Part shown: positions 9,701 to 17,763 of the stretch, one piece after another
Position numbering within the stretch: the first letter of the stretch is position 1
Layout: each line of letters opens with the position of its first letter
NCBI RefSeq assembly: GCF_003627075.1
Contig: NZ_CP032630.1
Coordinates: forward strand, 1,674,001 to 1,738,000
Direction of reading: 5' to 3'
DNA: 64,000 nucleotides
Source: Protaetiibacter intestinalis
GTDB lineage: Bacteria; Actinomycetota; Actinomycetes; Actinomycetales; Microbacteriaceae
Notes under the pieces: generated by a model
What the model was told of the DNA's origin: nothing
Database searches by the model: none
What the model saw: the letters and a program-made list of their open reading frames with translations, nothing else
Program-made: the position numbers and the translations under genes

Positions 9701-10718
9701 CGCCCCGACGATCGACGGCACGATCGACGGGCTGTGGGACGACGCGAACGTCGTGACCACCGCGAAGCACGTGCAGGGCACGGGCGCGGAGGCCACCGTG
9801 CGCACCCTCTGGTACGGCGACAAGCTCTACGTGCTCGCGGTCGTGGCCGACCCGATCGTCGACGTCTCGGGCTCCGACCCCTGGGTCCAGGACTCGGTCG
9901 AGATCTTCGTCGACCCGGGCAACGCCAAGAACGGCTCCTACCGCTACGACGACAGCCAGATCCGCATCTCGGCGACGAACACGCAGTCGTTCGGCACCGG
10001 TGACGAGGCGTTCCAGGCCGGACGCGTGCAGTCGGCGACGTCGGCGATCGACGGCGGCTACGTCGTCGAGGCGGCGATCGACCTGGACGACTACGTGGCG
10101 CTCGGTGCCCTGCAGGGCCTCGACTTCCAGGTCAACGACGCCTCGGGCGGATCCCGCACCGGCATCGCGAACTGGGCCGACCCGACCGGCGCCGGCTACC
10201 AGTCGACCGCCCGCTGGGGCGTCGGCGAACTCGTCGGCCCGGCCGAGGGCGGCGAGGAGCCGGACGACGCGACCGTGACGCTCGGTGCGTCCTCGGTGCG
10301 TGCGGGCGGCACGCTCGACGTCAGCCTCTCGGGCTTCGAGCCGGGCACGGTCGTCGACCTCGTGCTCGACCGGCCCGCCTCGGCGGCCGGCGGCGGTGGC
10401 GGCGTGGGCATCGCCGCCGTCGCACGGTCGGCGTCCGCCGCGGCGCTACCCGCGACCCTCGGCAGCCTGACGGTCGGACAGTCGGGAACGGCGGCGGGAT
10501 CCGTCACCGTGCCCGCCGACACGACCCCGGGCTCCTACCGCCTGGCCGCCACCGTCGACGGTGACGTCCTGGCGAGCGGTCAGCTCACTGTGCTCGCTGC
10601 GCTGGCGGCGACCGGCTCCGACCCCGGTGCGGGTATCGGTGCTGCGTTGCTGCTTCTCCTTGCCGGAGTCGTGCTCATGGCACGCCACCGGCGGCGCCGC
10701 GAGACGCTCCGTCTCTGA
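6711..10718 (+). CDS. Secreted, wall-anchored multidomain GH10 endo-1,4-beta-xylanase
   Basis: Cleaves xylan outside the cell. The 1335-aa protein begins with a signal peptide (residues 1-34). Three CBM22/CBM4_9-like xylan-binding modules follow: about 47-186 and 194-333, identical to each other at the DNA level, and a divergent one at 341-495. The GH10 domain is at about 500-850, with the acid/base Glu650 in DVVNEV and the nucleophile Glu768 in VTEFD. Two CBM9-like modules (865-995 and 1000-1150) and an Ig-like stretch follow. The C-terminus has a sortase signal LAATG (1298-1302), a membrane segment and RRRR. The GTG start at 6711 has AAAGGAG upstream. Xylan fragments would be taken up by the importer at 14428-17593. 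An operator-like CGAAACTTTCG lies inside codons 7-11. Confidence 0.93.
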   Translation: MSTRRRLETFAAATAALTLAAGSLLAISWTAAAATAPVPAGQQLVSWSDFEGASVDPWVPRGPVALAIDADAHQGSGALKVTGRTEGWNGPSLPGSLLTSGTYHISGWVKLVSGQSATKLNFGVNQPGASNEYPWVGDRLDVTDSAWVQIGGDFTVDAAHLPSSIYIEAVDGTVEFLVDDVLITQDTVVTTIQSSDFEGASVDPWVPRGPVALAIDADAHQGSGALKVTGRTEGWNGPSLPGSLLTSGTYHISGWVKLVSGQSATKLNFGVNQPGASNEYPWVGDRLDVTDSAWVQIGGDFTVDAAHLPSSIYIEAVDGTVEFLVDDVLITQEGTSTPPVDAGDPGALSTDFEDGLDGWGPRDNGAGAPTVAITTDDTYVHGGEQAAALTGRLSQGSGIGHDATGLLLPGPTYTLSAWVRFAAGEPVDAVWLSLQTTTGSTDDFKTLVQFDNVTNTGWTHVSGDFTVPAGDSSFIYFETNYNGDNTSALYVDDIEVSARTIVIEDLTPIKDTVDFPVGVAIDTRETVGAAEELTLKHFDQITAENAMKPEGWYDAEKQFSPSGDIDALMDFAQENDLKVYGHVLAWHSQTPAWFFEDAEGAPLTTSDADKAILRQRLHDHIFAVAQYLADGWGDFGSDTNPLYAFDVVNEVVSDSGEYADGLRRSEWYRILGEEFIDDAFEYANEAFNDTYAADGADHPVTLFINDYNTEQSGKQVRYHALVERLLARGVPVDGVGHQFHVSLSMPVSALEAAIEAFEDLPVRQAVTEFDVTTGTPVTDAKLVDQGYYFRDAFRVFRAHAEDLFSVTVWGLNDGRSWRSSSGAPLVFNDGLQAKPAYYGIVDTDLPARLRTADVFQADVPAVDGATDDPEWSRLPLHALSSTAGFQLRWESDHLTAYVDVADTTSGNDQVSFQLGDDTVTLGRDGSGDADGVVAETATGYRMVVELPLEAAEQGDELAFDVRVRDGATTTGWNAEGVTGTLTLREPVSFTQVVQASVAPTIDGTIDGLWDDANVVTTAKHVQGTGAEATVRTLWYGDKLYVLAVVADPIVDVSGSDPWVQDSVEIFVDPGNAKNGSYRYDDSQIRISATNTQSFGTGDEAFQAGRVQSATSAIDGGYVVEAAIDLDDYVALGALQGLDFQVNDASGGSRTGIANWADPTGAGYQSTARWGVGELVGPAEGGEEPDDATVTLGASSVRAGGTLDVSLSGFEPGTVVDLVLDRPASAAGGGGGVGIAAVARSASAAALPATLGSLTVGQSGTAAGSVTVPADTTPGSYRLAATVDGDVLASGQLTVLAALAATGSDPGAGIGAALLLLLAGVVLMARHRRRRETLRL
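6731..6741. promoter_or_regulatory. Candidate operator CGAAACTTTCG inside the xylanase start region
   Basis: An 11-base palindrome of the form CGAAA-N-TTTCG, the exact reverse complement of the site at 17608-17618 in the leader of the xylo-oligosaccharide importer. It suggests that the ROK regulator at 17764 also controls this xylanase. Confidence 0.5.
6851..7267 (+). repeat. Copy 1 of a perfect 417-bp direct repeat (CBM22 module)
   Basis: Base-for-base identical to 7292-7708, offset 441 bases (147 codons), so the reading frame is kept. It encodes one whole xylan-binding module. It uses T-ending codons (GCT, GGT) more than the flanking gene. Confidence 0.97.
7292..7708 (+). repeat. Copy 2 of the perfect 417-bp direct repeat
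   Basis: Identical to 6851-7267. The 24 bases between the copies encode a short linker. The absence of even synonymous differences indicates a very recent duplication or ongoing gene conversion. Confidence 0.97.
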
Positions 10719-10727
10719 CGGAGAAGC

Positions 10728-10760
10728 GACGCCCGGGCTCGTCGGCGCGGCCCGGGCGTC
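10728..10760. terminator. Bidirectional terminator-like hairpin
   Basis: GACGCCCGGGC (10728-10738) pairs with GCCCGGGCGTC (10750-10760) across an 11-nt loop, between the convergent xylanase and cytoplasmic GH10 genes. There is no U-run, as is common in high-GC actinobacteria. Confidence 0.6.
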
Positions 10761-10835
10761 GTCTGCTGCCCGGAAACGGATACGGATGCGGATGCGCGGA
10801 CGACGTCGCGCGGTGGCGTCGTGCGGTGACGCGGC

Positions 10836-12071
10836 TCAGCGCACGACGAGCGGAGCGAACGCCGAGTCCGAGCCCGAGCGCTCGATCGCGAACCCGGCGG
10901 ACGCCGAGCCCGCCGTGACGCGGTAGTCGCCGAGGAAGCCGGAGACGCGCAGCCGCCCCTCCGCGTCCGTGCGCATCCGCGTCGGCGGCAGCCACCACTC
11001 GCCGCGGACGAGCCGCTGCAGGGCGTGGTAGGCGGGCTTGCGCGAGCCGTCGGCGCGCAGCAGTCCGGCCGGGGCGCCGAGCCAGGCGCCGGCGTCGGTG
11101 ATGCCCCAGTAGGTGATCGACTGCACCGCCGGGTGCCCGACGAGCGAGCGGTAGTGCCGCTCGAGCTCGTCGGCCTGGCGGGCCTCGCCCTCGGGCGTCG
11201 AGGGCCAGGAGGCGGGCTGGTAGTCGTTGAGGTCGACGATGTGCGCGGGCATGAGCTCGCCGGAGAGCAGCGTGTTCTCGGTCAGGTGCAGCGGCAGGCC
11301 GAACCGCGCGAAGCGGTCGACCATCGCGAGCATCGTCTCCTCGCCCCAGTAGCCCTGGTGCATGTGGGTCTGCAGGCCGAGCGCGTCGATCGGGGTGCCG
11401 GCCTCGAGCAGCCGCTCGATGAGGCGCTCGTAGTCGCTCGACAGGTCGAAGTCGTTGAGCAGCAGCGTGGCGCCGGGGTCGGCCTCCCGCGCCACCGTGA
11501 ACGCCTCGTGCACGAACGGCACGATGCCGCGCTGCTGCGCGAGCCGGGTGATCGCGTTCGGCACGCCGTCCGGCTCGTTCTCGAACACCGGCATGATGAC
11601 GGCCTCGTTGACGACGTCCCAGCTGCCGACGAGCCCGCGGAAGTCGCTCAGCTCGCGGCGGATGCGGTCGAAGGTCAGCCTCTCGACCTCGGCGAGGGGG
11701 AGCGGATCCATCCAGCGCGCCTTGACGGTGTGCCAGACGAGCGGGTGGCCCTTGAGCCGCACCCCGCGGTCGACGAACCAGCGGGCGGTGGCGCGGATGC
11801 GATCGGTCTGCGTCCTGCCGGGCTCCGGCTCGAAGTCGCCGCGATAGAAGGGGAGCGTGGCGGTGTCGAACACCCCCAGCCAGTCCTCGACGAGCTCGGC
11901 GTCATCCCGCTCGCCGTTGGCGTGCGCGATGAGCTCGAAGCCCGTGCTGCCGAAACCGAAGGCGTGGCGGGTCTGGGCGACCTCGACCTCGCGCTCGGCG
12001 AGGGGGGCACCCGTCGTGTCGGCGAGCTGGACGGTCAGCTCGCCGACACGGTGCGGCGGACGCTCGCTCAC
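10836..12071 (-). CDS. Cytoplasmic GH10 endo-xylanase / xylo-oligosaccharide hydrolase
   Basis: GH10-type enzyme of 411 aa with no signal peptide, so it probably trims imported xylo-oligosaccharides inside the cell. An N-terminal beta-rich stretch (residues 5-30) precedes the catalytic barrel, which contains GHPLVWH, the acid/base motif WDVVNEAV and, in place of the usual TELD/TEFD, a nucleophile motif LTENTL. The C-terminal part carries WGITDAGAWLG as in GH10 enzymes, then a short beta domain. The GTG start at 12071 overlaps the GH3 stop codon (GTGA). It is the last gene of the importer/GH3/GH10 operon, ending at a hairpin shared with the convergent xylanase. The divergent nucleophile motif marks it as a distinct GH10 subfamily. 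Confidence 0.8.
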   Translation of the reverse strand: MSERPPHRVGELTVQLADTTGAPLAEREVEVAQTRHAFGFGSTGFELIAHANGERDDAELVEDWLGVFDTATLPFYRGDFEPEPGRTQTDRIRATARWFVDRGVRLKGHPLVWHTVKARWMDPLPLAEVERLTFDRIRRELSDFRGLVGSWDVVNEAVIMPVFENEPDGVPNAITRLAQQRGIVPFVHEAFTVAREADPGATLLLNDFDLSSDYERLIERLLEAGTPIDALGLQTHMHQGYWGEETMLAMVDRFARFGLPLHLTENTLLSGELMPAHIVDLNDYQPASWPSTPEGEARQADELERHYRSLVGHPAVQSITYWGITDAGAWLGAPAGLLRADGSRKPAYHALQRLVRGEWWLPPTRMRTDAEGRLRVSGFLGDYRVTAGSASAGFAIERSGSDSAFAPLVVR

Positions 12072-14425
12072 GCGCGCGAGATCGAGACCTCGGCGTGCAG
12101 CGGCCGGGTGTGGTCGACGACGCGGGTCTCGCCGGTCAGCTCCACGGGGTGGGAGAACACGATGTCGCCTGCGGAACGGGCGACCCCGAACACGACCGCG
12201 CCGGGCTCGACGATGCGGCGACCGTCGACGCCGGTGAACGACGTCAGCTCGGCGGGGACTCGGAACGTGACGGTCGCATCCTCGCCCGCCGCGAGGTCGA
12301 CGCGGGCGAAGGAGATGAGCCGCTGCACGGGGCGCACGACGCTCGCCACCGGGTCGTGCAGGTACAGCTGCACGACCTCGGAGCCGTCCCGGTCGCTCGT
12401 GTTGGCGACCTTGACGCGCACCTCGACCGTCTCGGAGAACAGCCTGCTCGAGGTGCCGAGGTCGCTCCACGCGAACTCGGAGTAGGAGAGGCCGTGACCG
12501 AACCAGTAGGCCGGGGTGGGGTCGATGTTCGACACGCCGCTCTTGCGGGCGAGCGGGGCCGCGAGGTAGCTCGACGGCTGGGCGCCCGCGGTGGCGGGGA
12601 CGCTCACGGGGAGGCGGCCGGCGGGGTTGACCCGCCCGCTGAGCGCGCCCGCGATCGCCTGGGTGCCCTCCTCGCCGAGGAAGAAGGCCTCGAGGATCGC
12701 GTCCGCGGACTCCGGGGCGGAGCCGAGCGCGTACGGGCGGCCGGCGAGCAGCGTCACGACCGAGGGCGTGCCGCTCGCGACCACCGCGTCGAGCAGCTGC
12801 TGCTGCGCGCCCGGCAGGGCGAGCGACTCGGCGTCGCAGCCCTCACCCGAGGTGCCCCGGCCGAAGAGGCCCGCGCGGTCGCCGAGGGCGAGGATGACGA
12901 CGTCGGCGTCGCGCGCCGCCTCGACCGCGGCCGGGATCTCGGCGGTCTCGCCGCCGTCGATCGTCGTGCCGCGCACGTAGACGAGGTCGGCCTCCGGGAA
13001 CTCGGCCCGCAGCGACTCGAGCAGGGTGGGCAGTCCGATGCCGATCGGCGTCTCGGGGTGCTGCACGCCCACGTGCGCCGGGAAGGAGTAGCAGCCGAGC
13101 ACCGCGTAGGGGTCGTCGGCCGTCGGGCCGACGACGGCGATGCGGCGGGGTGCGGCGAGCGGCAGGATGCCGTCGTTGCGCAGCAGCACGATGGCGCGCT
13201 CGGCGAGCTTCGCCGCGAGCTCGCGGTTCTCGGCCGAGTCGAGGTCGACGGTGCCGCGCACCGTGTCGACCGACGCGTCCGCGCCTCCCGCGAGCACGGC
13301 GGGCATGGGCGACCAGTCGGCGTCGAGCAGCCCCAGGTCGAGCTTCTGCAGCAGCACGCGGCGCAGGGCGCGGTCGACGATCGCCTCGTCGAGCCGTCCG
13401 TCGCGCACCGCCTGCGCGAGCGGGGCGCCGTAGCCGCGCACGGTCGGCAGCTCGACGTCGATGCCCGCGGTGATGGCCGTGGCGGCCGCGCCGCCCCAGT
13501 CGCCCTCCGCCGCGACGCCGTGCAGCGCCGCGAGGAAGCCGACCGAGAAGTAGTCGGCGACGACGGTGCCGTCGAAGCCCCACACGTCGCGCAGCAGCCC
13601 GGTGAGCAGGCTCGCGTCGGCGGCCGTCGGCACGCCGTCGATGTCGGTGTAGGCGTTCATGACCGAGCGCACGCCGCTCTCGCGGATGGCCATCTCGAAC
13701 GGCGGGAGCAGCACATCCGCGAGCTCGCGCGGGCCGACCGAGACGGGCGCCAGGTTGCGGCCGGCCTTCGAGGCCGAGTACCCGACGAAGTGCTTGAGCG
13801 TCGCGACGATGCCGGCGCGCTCGAGGCCCTGGATGTAGGCCGTCGCGATGGTGCCGACGAGGTACGGGTCCTCGCCGATGGTCTCCTCGACGCGGCCCCA
13901 GCGGGCGTCGCGCACGACGTCGAGCACGGGCGCGAGGCCCTGGTGCACGCCGACCGAGCGCATGTCGGCGCCGATGCGGCCCGCCATCTCGCGCACGAGG
14001 TCCGGATCGAAGCTCGCGCCCCACGACAGCGGCACGGGGTAGGCGGTGGCCCCCCAGGTGGCGAAGCCCGCGAGGCACTCCTCGTGGGCGACGGCCGGGA
14101 TGCCGAAGCGGTTCGAGCTCACGATCCGCTCCTGGGTGCGCTGCAGCGAGAGCGCACCCAGGGCGGGATCCACGGGGGCCGTGCCGAAGGGGCGGGTCAG
14201 CTGACCCAGCCCCTCCGGCAGCAGCTCCTCGATGTCGACGTCGTCGATCATGTCGTTCTGGTGCGGTGCCACCTCGCCGCCGTCGGCCGAGGCGCCGACC
14301 CAGATCCCGAAGAGCTGCGCGAGCTTCTCCTCGAGGGTCATCTGGGCCACGAGCGCGTCGACACGAGCGTCGGGTGTGCGGGAGGTGTCGTGCCAGGGCT
14401 GCACGACGTGGACGTCGAGGGACAC
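12068..14425 (-). CDS. GH3 beta-xylosidase / beta-glucosidase
   Basis: Retaining exo-glycosidase of 785 aa, probably cytoplasmic because no signal peptide is seen. The order is the family one: N-terminal TIM barrel with the substrate-contacting KHFVGYSASKAGRN, nucleophile region GTVVADYFSV (the Asp), then the alpha/beta sandwich (GPTADDPYAVLGCYS) and a C-terminal fibronectin-III-like domain with SYSEFAWSDL. It lies 2 bases after the MalG-type permease and overlaps the GH10 gene. The operon suggests that it removes xylose from imported xylo-oligosaccharides; glucosidase activity cannot be excluded. The start is GTG at 14425, with AAGGG upstream. Confidence 0.88.
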   Translation of the reverse strand: MSLDVHVVQPWHDTSRTPDARVDALVAQMTLEEKLAQLFGIWVGASADGGEVAPHQNDMIDDVDIEELLPEGLGQLTRPFGTAPVDPALGALSLQRTQERIVSSNRFGIPAVAHEECLAGFATWGATAYPVPLSWGASFDPDLVREMAGRIGADMRSVGVHQGLAPVLDVVRDARWGRVEETIGEDPYLVGTIATAYIQGLERAGIVATLKHFVGYSASKAGRNLAPVSVGPRELADVLLPPFEMAIRESGVRSVMNAYTDIDGVPTAADASLLTGLLRDVWGFDGTVVADYFSVGFLAALHGVAAEGDWGGAAATAITAGIDVELPTVRGYGAPLAQAVRDGRLDEAIVDRALRRVLLQKLDLGLLDADWSPMPAVLAGGADASVDTVRGTVDLDSAENRELAAKLAERAIVLLRNDGILPLAAPRRIAVVGPTADDPYAVLGCYSFPAHVGVQHPETPIGIGLPTLLESLRAEFPEADLVYVRGTTIDGGETAEIPAAVEAARDADVVILALGDRAGLFGRGTSGEGCDAESLALPGAQQQLLDAVVASGTPSVVTLLAGRPYALGSAPESADAILEAFFLGEEGTQAIAGALSGRVNPAGRLPVSVPATAGAQPSSYLAAPLARKSGVSNIDPTPAYWFGHGLSYSEFAWSDLGTSSRLFSETVEVRVKVANTSDRDGSEVVQLYLHDPVASVVRPVQRLISFARVDLAAGEDATVTFRVPAELTSFTGVDGRRIVEPGAVVFGVARSAGDIVFSHPVELTGETRVVDHTRPLHAEVSISRA

Positions 14426-14427
14426 GG

Positions 14428-15297
14428 TCAGCCCTTCACGGCGCCGGTGAGACCGCCGACGATGCGGCGCTCAGCGGCGAGGAAGAACACCAGTGCGGGC
14501 ACCATCGCGAGCGAGGTGTACGCGAGCACGGCGCCCGTGTCCTGCGAGTACTGCGTCGAGAACTGCTGCACGCCGAGCGGCAGGGTCCACAGCTCCTGCG
14601 GCATGCCGCCCGCGGCCATCACGAGGAGGGGCAGCAGGTAGCCGTTCCAGCTTCCGAGGAAGGCGAGCACACCCACCGTGATGAGGCCCGGGATCGACAG
14701 CGGCAGCACGATCCGCCAGAAGAAGCCGATGCGGCTGGCTCCGTCGATCGCGGCGGCCTCCTCGATCTCCCGCGGGATGGCCCGCAGGAAGGGCACGAGG
14801 ATGATGATCGTCACCGGGAGGCCGAAGGCCACCTGGGGGATGATCACGCCGAGGAACGTGCCGTGCAGGCCGATGTCGCGCAGCAGGATGCTGAGCGGCA
14901 GGGCCGCCACCGTCAGCGGGAACATGAGGCCCGCGGAGAAGAAGGTGTACAGCCACTGGCGGCCGCGGAACTGGTAGCGGGCGATCACGTACGCGGCGCA
15001 GATGCCGAGCACCACGACGCCGAGGGTGGTGCCGACGGCCACGAGGGACGACGAGAACACCGACCCCCAGAACCGCGCACTGGTCAGGACGTTGGCGTAG
15101 TTGCCGAAGAACCACGGGTTCGGCCAGCCGCCGGGCGCCGCGTTGAGGTCGGCGCTCGTGCGGAATCCGGAGATCCACACGTAGAGCACCGGGATGATCG
15201 ACACGAGGATCGCGGTGAGCGCGACGACGTAGACGATGGGCTGACGCCAGGTGAAGCGGGTGCCCGCCTGGACGGAGGTCGGTGATGCGGTCGACAT
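14428..15297 (-). CDS. Sugar ABC transporter permease, MalG type
   Basis: One of two membrane subunits of a carbohydrate ABC importer (CUT1 family), 289 aa. The protein has about six hydrophobic segments, the first at residues 20-42. The EAA loop EEAAAIDGASRIGFFWRIVLP contacts the ATPase. The ATG at 15297 shares a base with the stop of the upstream permease. No ATPase gene is nearby, so it probably uses a shared MsmK/MsiK-type ATPase encoded elsewhere, as is usual for actinobacterial CUT1 systems. Neighbouring GH3 and GH10 genes suggest xylo-oligosaccharides as substrate. Confidence 0.92.
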   Translation of the reverse strand: MSTASPTSVQAGTRFTWRQPIVYVVALTAILVSIIPVLYVWISGFRTSADLNAAPGGWPNPWFFGNYANVLTSARFWGSVFSSSLVAVGTTLGVVVLGICAAYVIARYQFRGRQWLYTFFSAGLMFPLTVAALPLSILLRDIGLHGTFLGVIIPQVAFGLPVTIIILVPFLRAIPREIEEAAAIDGASRIGFFWRIVLPLSIPGLITVGVLAFLGSWNGYLLPLLVMAAGGMPQELWTLPLGVQQFSTQYSQDTGAVLAYTSLAMVPALVFFLAAERRIVGGLTGAVKG

Positions 15298-16265
15298 CAG
15301 AAGTCGTCTCCTCGGGTGTCGGCCTCGGTGCCGAGGTCACGGCGCATGGCGTGACGCTGGTACAGCACCGCGATGAGCAGCGAGATCAGGAAGAGGATCA
15401 CGGCGACCGCGCTTCCGTAGCCCGGGTTGCCCTGGCCGTATTGGATCATGTAGGTGGCCATGGTGCTGGTGGCGCCCACGGGGCCGCCCCTGGTGGTCAC
15501 CCAGACCATGTCGAACAGCTGGAGCGATCCGATGATCGACAGGAACGCCCAGATGCGGATGGTGGGTCCGAGCAGCGGGATCGTGATGTGCCACTGGATC
15601 TTCCACCAGCTGGCGCCGTCGATCGCGGCCGCCTCGGAGAGCTCCTCCGGAACGCCCTGGAGGCCGGCGAGCATCAGCAGGATCGCGAAGCCCAGGTACT
15701 TCCAGGTCAGGATGCCGAACATGACCCAGAGGGCGGTGTCCGGCTGGGCGAGCCAGGGCTGCGCGAGGTCTCCCAGGCCGATCGACTCGAGGAAGGCGTT
15801 GAGCCCACCGCGCGGCGAGAGCAGCAGCTTGAAGGAGAGGCCCGCGATGACCTCGGAGAGCACGTAGGGCACGAAGATGGCGGCACGGATGATGGTGCGG
15901 CCGCGCATCTTGCGGTTGAGCAGGAGGGCGACGGTGATCGCGAGCGGACCCTGGATGAGGAGCGACAGGATCGCGATCGTGAAGTTGTTGCCGATCGACT
16001 TCAGGAACAGCGGGTCGCCGAAGGCACGGATGTAGTTGTCGATGCCGATGAAGCGCTCGAGCGGTCCGAGGCCGTTCCAGTTGAAGAAGCTGTAGACGGC
16101 GGCGAGCGCGACCGGGAGGATCACGAAGCCGACGAAGACGATGAGGGCGGGGCCGACGAAGAGCAGGATCTCCAGCAGCTTGCGGGTGTCCCGCCGGCGG
16201 GTTCGGGTGCGTGGGGCGGCAGGGCCCGCGGAGACCGCGGGCCCTGCCTGAGTGATGCTGGTCAT
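15297..16265 (-). CDS. Sugar ABC transporter permease, MalF type
   Basis: Partner membrane subunit of the CUT1 importer, 322 aa. A basic N-terminus (TRTRRRDTRK) precedes the first membrane segment at about residues 32-58 (LLFVGPALIVFVGFVILPVALA). The EAA loop is SEAAAIDGASWWKIQWHIT. It starts 35 bases after the binding-protein stop codon, behind a weak AAAG ribosome site, and ends overlapping the next permease by one base. Function follows from the operon: import of oligosaccharides released by the secreted xylanase. Confidence 0.92.
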   Translation of the reverse strand: MTSITQAGPAVSAGPAAPRTRTRRRDTRKLLEILLFVGPALIVFVGFVILPVALAAVYSFFNWNGLGPLERFIGIDNYIRAFGDPLFLKSIGNNFTIAILSLLIQGPLAITVALLLNRKMRGRTIIRAAIFVPYVLSEVIAGLSFKLLLSPRGGLNAFLESIGLGDLAQPWLAQPDTALWVMFGILTWKYLGFAILLMLAGLQGVPEELSEAAAIDGASWWKIQWHITIPLLGPTIRIWAFLSIIGSLQLFDMVWVTTRGGPVGATSTMATYMIQYGQGNPGYGSAVAVILFLISLLIAVLYQRHAMRRDLGTEADTRGDDF

Positions 16266-16300
16266 GTTGACTTTCTAGAGTTCGGCGCTGGGTGCTCTAC

Positions 16301-17593
16301 TCAGAGAGCGGCGGCCGTGTCTTCCAGGACCTTGACGATGTCCTCCGGCGTGCCGGTGCCCGCCATGAGGTTGACGACGGCCTGGTTCAGCGGGGTGCCG
16401 AAGGTCGGGCCGAGGTCGCTGTCGAGCCAGAGCTGGACGTAGGACGACTCGGCGAGGCCGGCGGCGATCGCCTTGAGGTTCGGGTCCTCGATGCTGTCGG
16501 CGGCAGCCGGGTTGGTCGGGATGCCCGCACCGGTCGCGGCGTAACGCTTCTGCACGTCGTCGCTGAGGATGTACTGCAGGAGCTCGACGGCCACGTCGGG
16601 AGCGTCCTTCGAGACACCGAAGCCGTCGCCGCCACCCATGGTGATGGTCGGGTCACCGGCGGTGCCGGGCACGCTCACCATCGGGTACCAGCCGAGCCAC
16701 GAGGGAACGGTGGCGTCCGGGGTCAGCGAGCCGATCTGGCCGGCGTTCCAGTGGCCCATGAGCTCGGCCGCGGCGTTGCCGTTCGCGACGAGACCCGCGG
16801 AGCTGTCAGCGCCCTGCTGGCCCGACGAGGCGAGGAAGCCGTCCTGGAACGGGTTGGTCGCGACGAAGTCCTGGAGCAGCTCGCCCGCCTCGACCCAGCA
16901 GGGGTCGGAGAAGTCGAGCGCCGGGATGGCGGCCTTCAGGGTGTCGGTCGAGCACGCGGCGAGCGCGAACTGGTACCACCAGTGACCGGCCGGCCACAGG
17001 TCGCCCGCACCGACGGCCATCGGCGCCACGCCGTAGTCGCGGAGCTTCTCGTTGGCGTCCTCGAGCTCGGGCAGGGTCTCGGGAACCGACGAGACGCCGG
17101 CGGCCGAGTAGAGGTCCTTGTTGTACCAGATGCCCTCGATGCCGAAGGTGTAGGGCAGGGCGTAGACCTTGCCGTCGACCGTCCACGGCGTCACGACGCC
17201 GCCGAGCGCGTCGATCGAGTCGGACGCCACGTCGGTGAGGTCCTTCAGGTAGCCGGCCTCGACCTGCGAGCGGACCTCGCCACCGGGCCACACCATGAAG
17301 ATGTCGGGCGCGTCGCCCGACTGCAGGGCGTTGGGGATGAGGGTGCGCTGCAGGTCCTCGTTCTGGTAGCCGGTGACCTCGACCTTGACGCCGGGGTGCG
17401 ACTCCTCGAACTCCGCGGCCACGTCCTCCCACAGACCCTTCTGGGGGTCGGTGGTCGCGTTGTGCCACCAGGTGAGAGTCACCTCGCCGTCGTTGTTGTC
17501 GTCGCCGGACGGCGTACAGGCGGTGAGACCACCGATGGCCAGGGCCGACGCGGCTGCGACGGCACCGACCCGTGTGATGCGGGCCTTGTTCAT
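16301..17593 (-). CDS. Sugar-binding lipoprotein of CUT1 ABC importer
   Basis: Extracellular sugar-binding lipoprotein of 430 aa, first gene of the importer/GH3/GH10 operon. It has a signal ending in a lipobox-like GLTAC, then EVTLTWWHNATTDP, the standard opening of family-1 sugar-binding proteins, and PDIFMVWPGGE further on. I chose the ATG at 17593, preceded by GAGAGG; an upstream extension would read through the operator. The promoter (TTGACG/TATGAT) lies at 17651-17680 and a perfect operator-like palindrome in the leader, facing the divergent ROK regulator. The ligand is probably a xylo-oligosaccharide, inferred from neighbours. Confidence 0.92.
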   Translation of the reverse strand: MNKARITRVGAVAAASALAIGGLTACTPSGDDNNDGEVTLTWWHNATTDPQKGLWEDVAAEFEESHPGVKVEVTGYQNEDLQRTLIPNALQSGDAPDIFMVWPGGEVRSQVEAGYLKDLTDVASDSIDALGGVVTPWTVDGKVYALPYTFGIEGIWYNKDLYSAAGVSSVPETLPELEDANEKLRDYGVAPMAVGAGDLWPAGHWWYQFALAACSTDTLKAAIPALDFSDPCWVEAGELLQDFVATNPFQDGFLASSGQQGADSSAGLVANGNAAAELMGHWNAGQIGSLTPDATVPSWLGWYPMVSVPGTAGDPTITMGGGDGFGVSKDAPDVAVELLQYILSDDVQKRYAATGAGIPTNPAAADSIEDPNLKAIAAGLAESSYVQLWLDSDLGPTFGTPLNQAVVNLMAGTGTPEDIVKVLEDTAAAL

Positions 17594-17606
17594 CTTCGAA
17601 CACCTC

Positions 17607-17619
17607 TCGAAAGTTTCGA
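17607..17619. promoter_or_regulatory. Candidate ROK operator TCGAAAGTTTCGA
   Basis: A perfect 13-base palindrome about 25-37 bases downstream of the predicted start site of the importer operon, with an extra half site GTCGAAAG at 17628-17635. Its core recurs at 6731-6741 and, with a 2-base centre, at 17799-17818. Confidence 0.6.
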
Positions 17620-17650
17620 CATCCCTGTCGAAAGTGGTTGGGATGCCGCG

Positions 17651-17680
17651 ATCATACGCAGACGCGGGAAATGGCGTCAA
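17651..17680 (-). promoter_or_regulatory. Promoter of the xylo-oligosaccharide importer operon
   Basis: On the minus strand TTGACG (17680-17675) and TATGAT (17656-17651) are 18 bases apart, close to the sigma-70-type consensus. The predicted leader of about 50 nt contains the candidate ROK operator. Confidence 0.65.
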
Positions 17681-17750
17681 GCACAACAAAATAACGTTTA
17701 AGCCCCAAGCCGGGGGGTGTCGGGGCGCTTTCCGCAGGAACGACAGGCGC

Positions 17751-17756
17751 TATGGT
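17751..17756 (+). promoter_or_regulatory. Leaderless -10 box of the ROK regulator
   Basis: TATGGT lies 7 bases before the GTG at 17764. This decides that start over the ATG at 17752, which falls inside the box. Confidence 0.5.
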
Positions 17757-17763
17757 GTGCCTC

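Noticed and set aside
17752..17763. ATG at 17752 as the ROK gene start
   Set aside because: It lies inside a TATGGT -10 box spaced 7 bases from the GTG at 17764, matching the leaderless layout of many other genes here.
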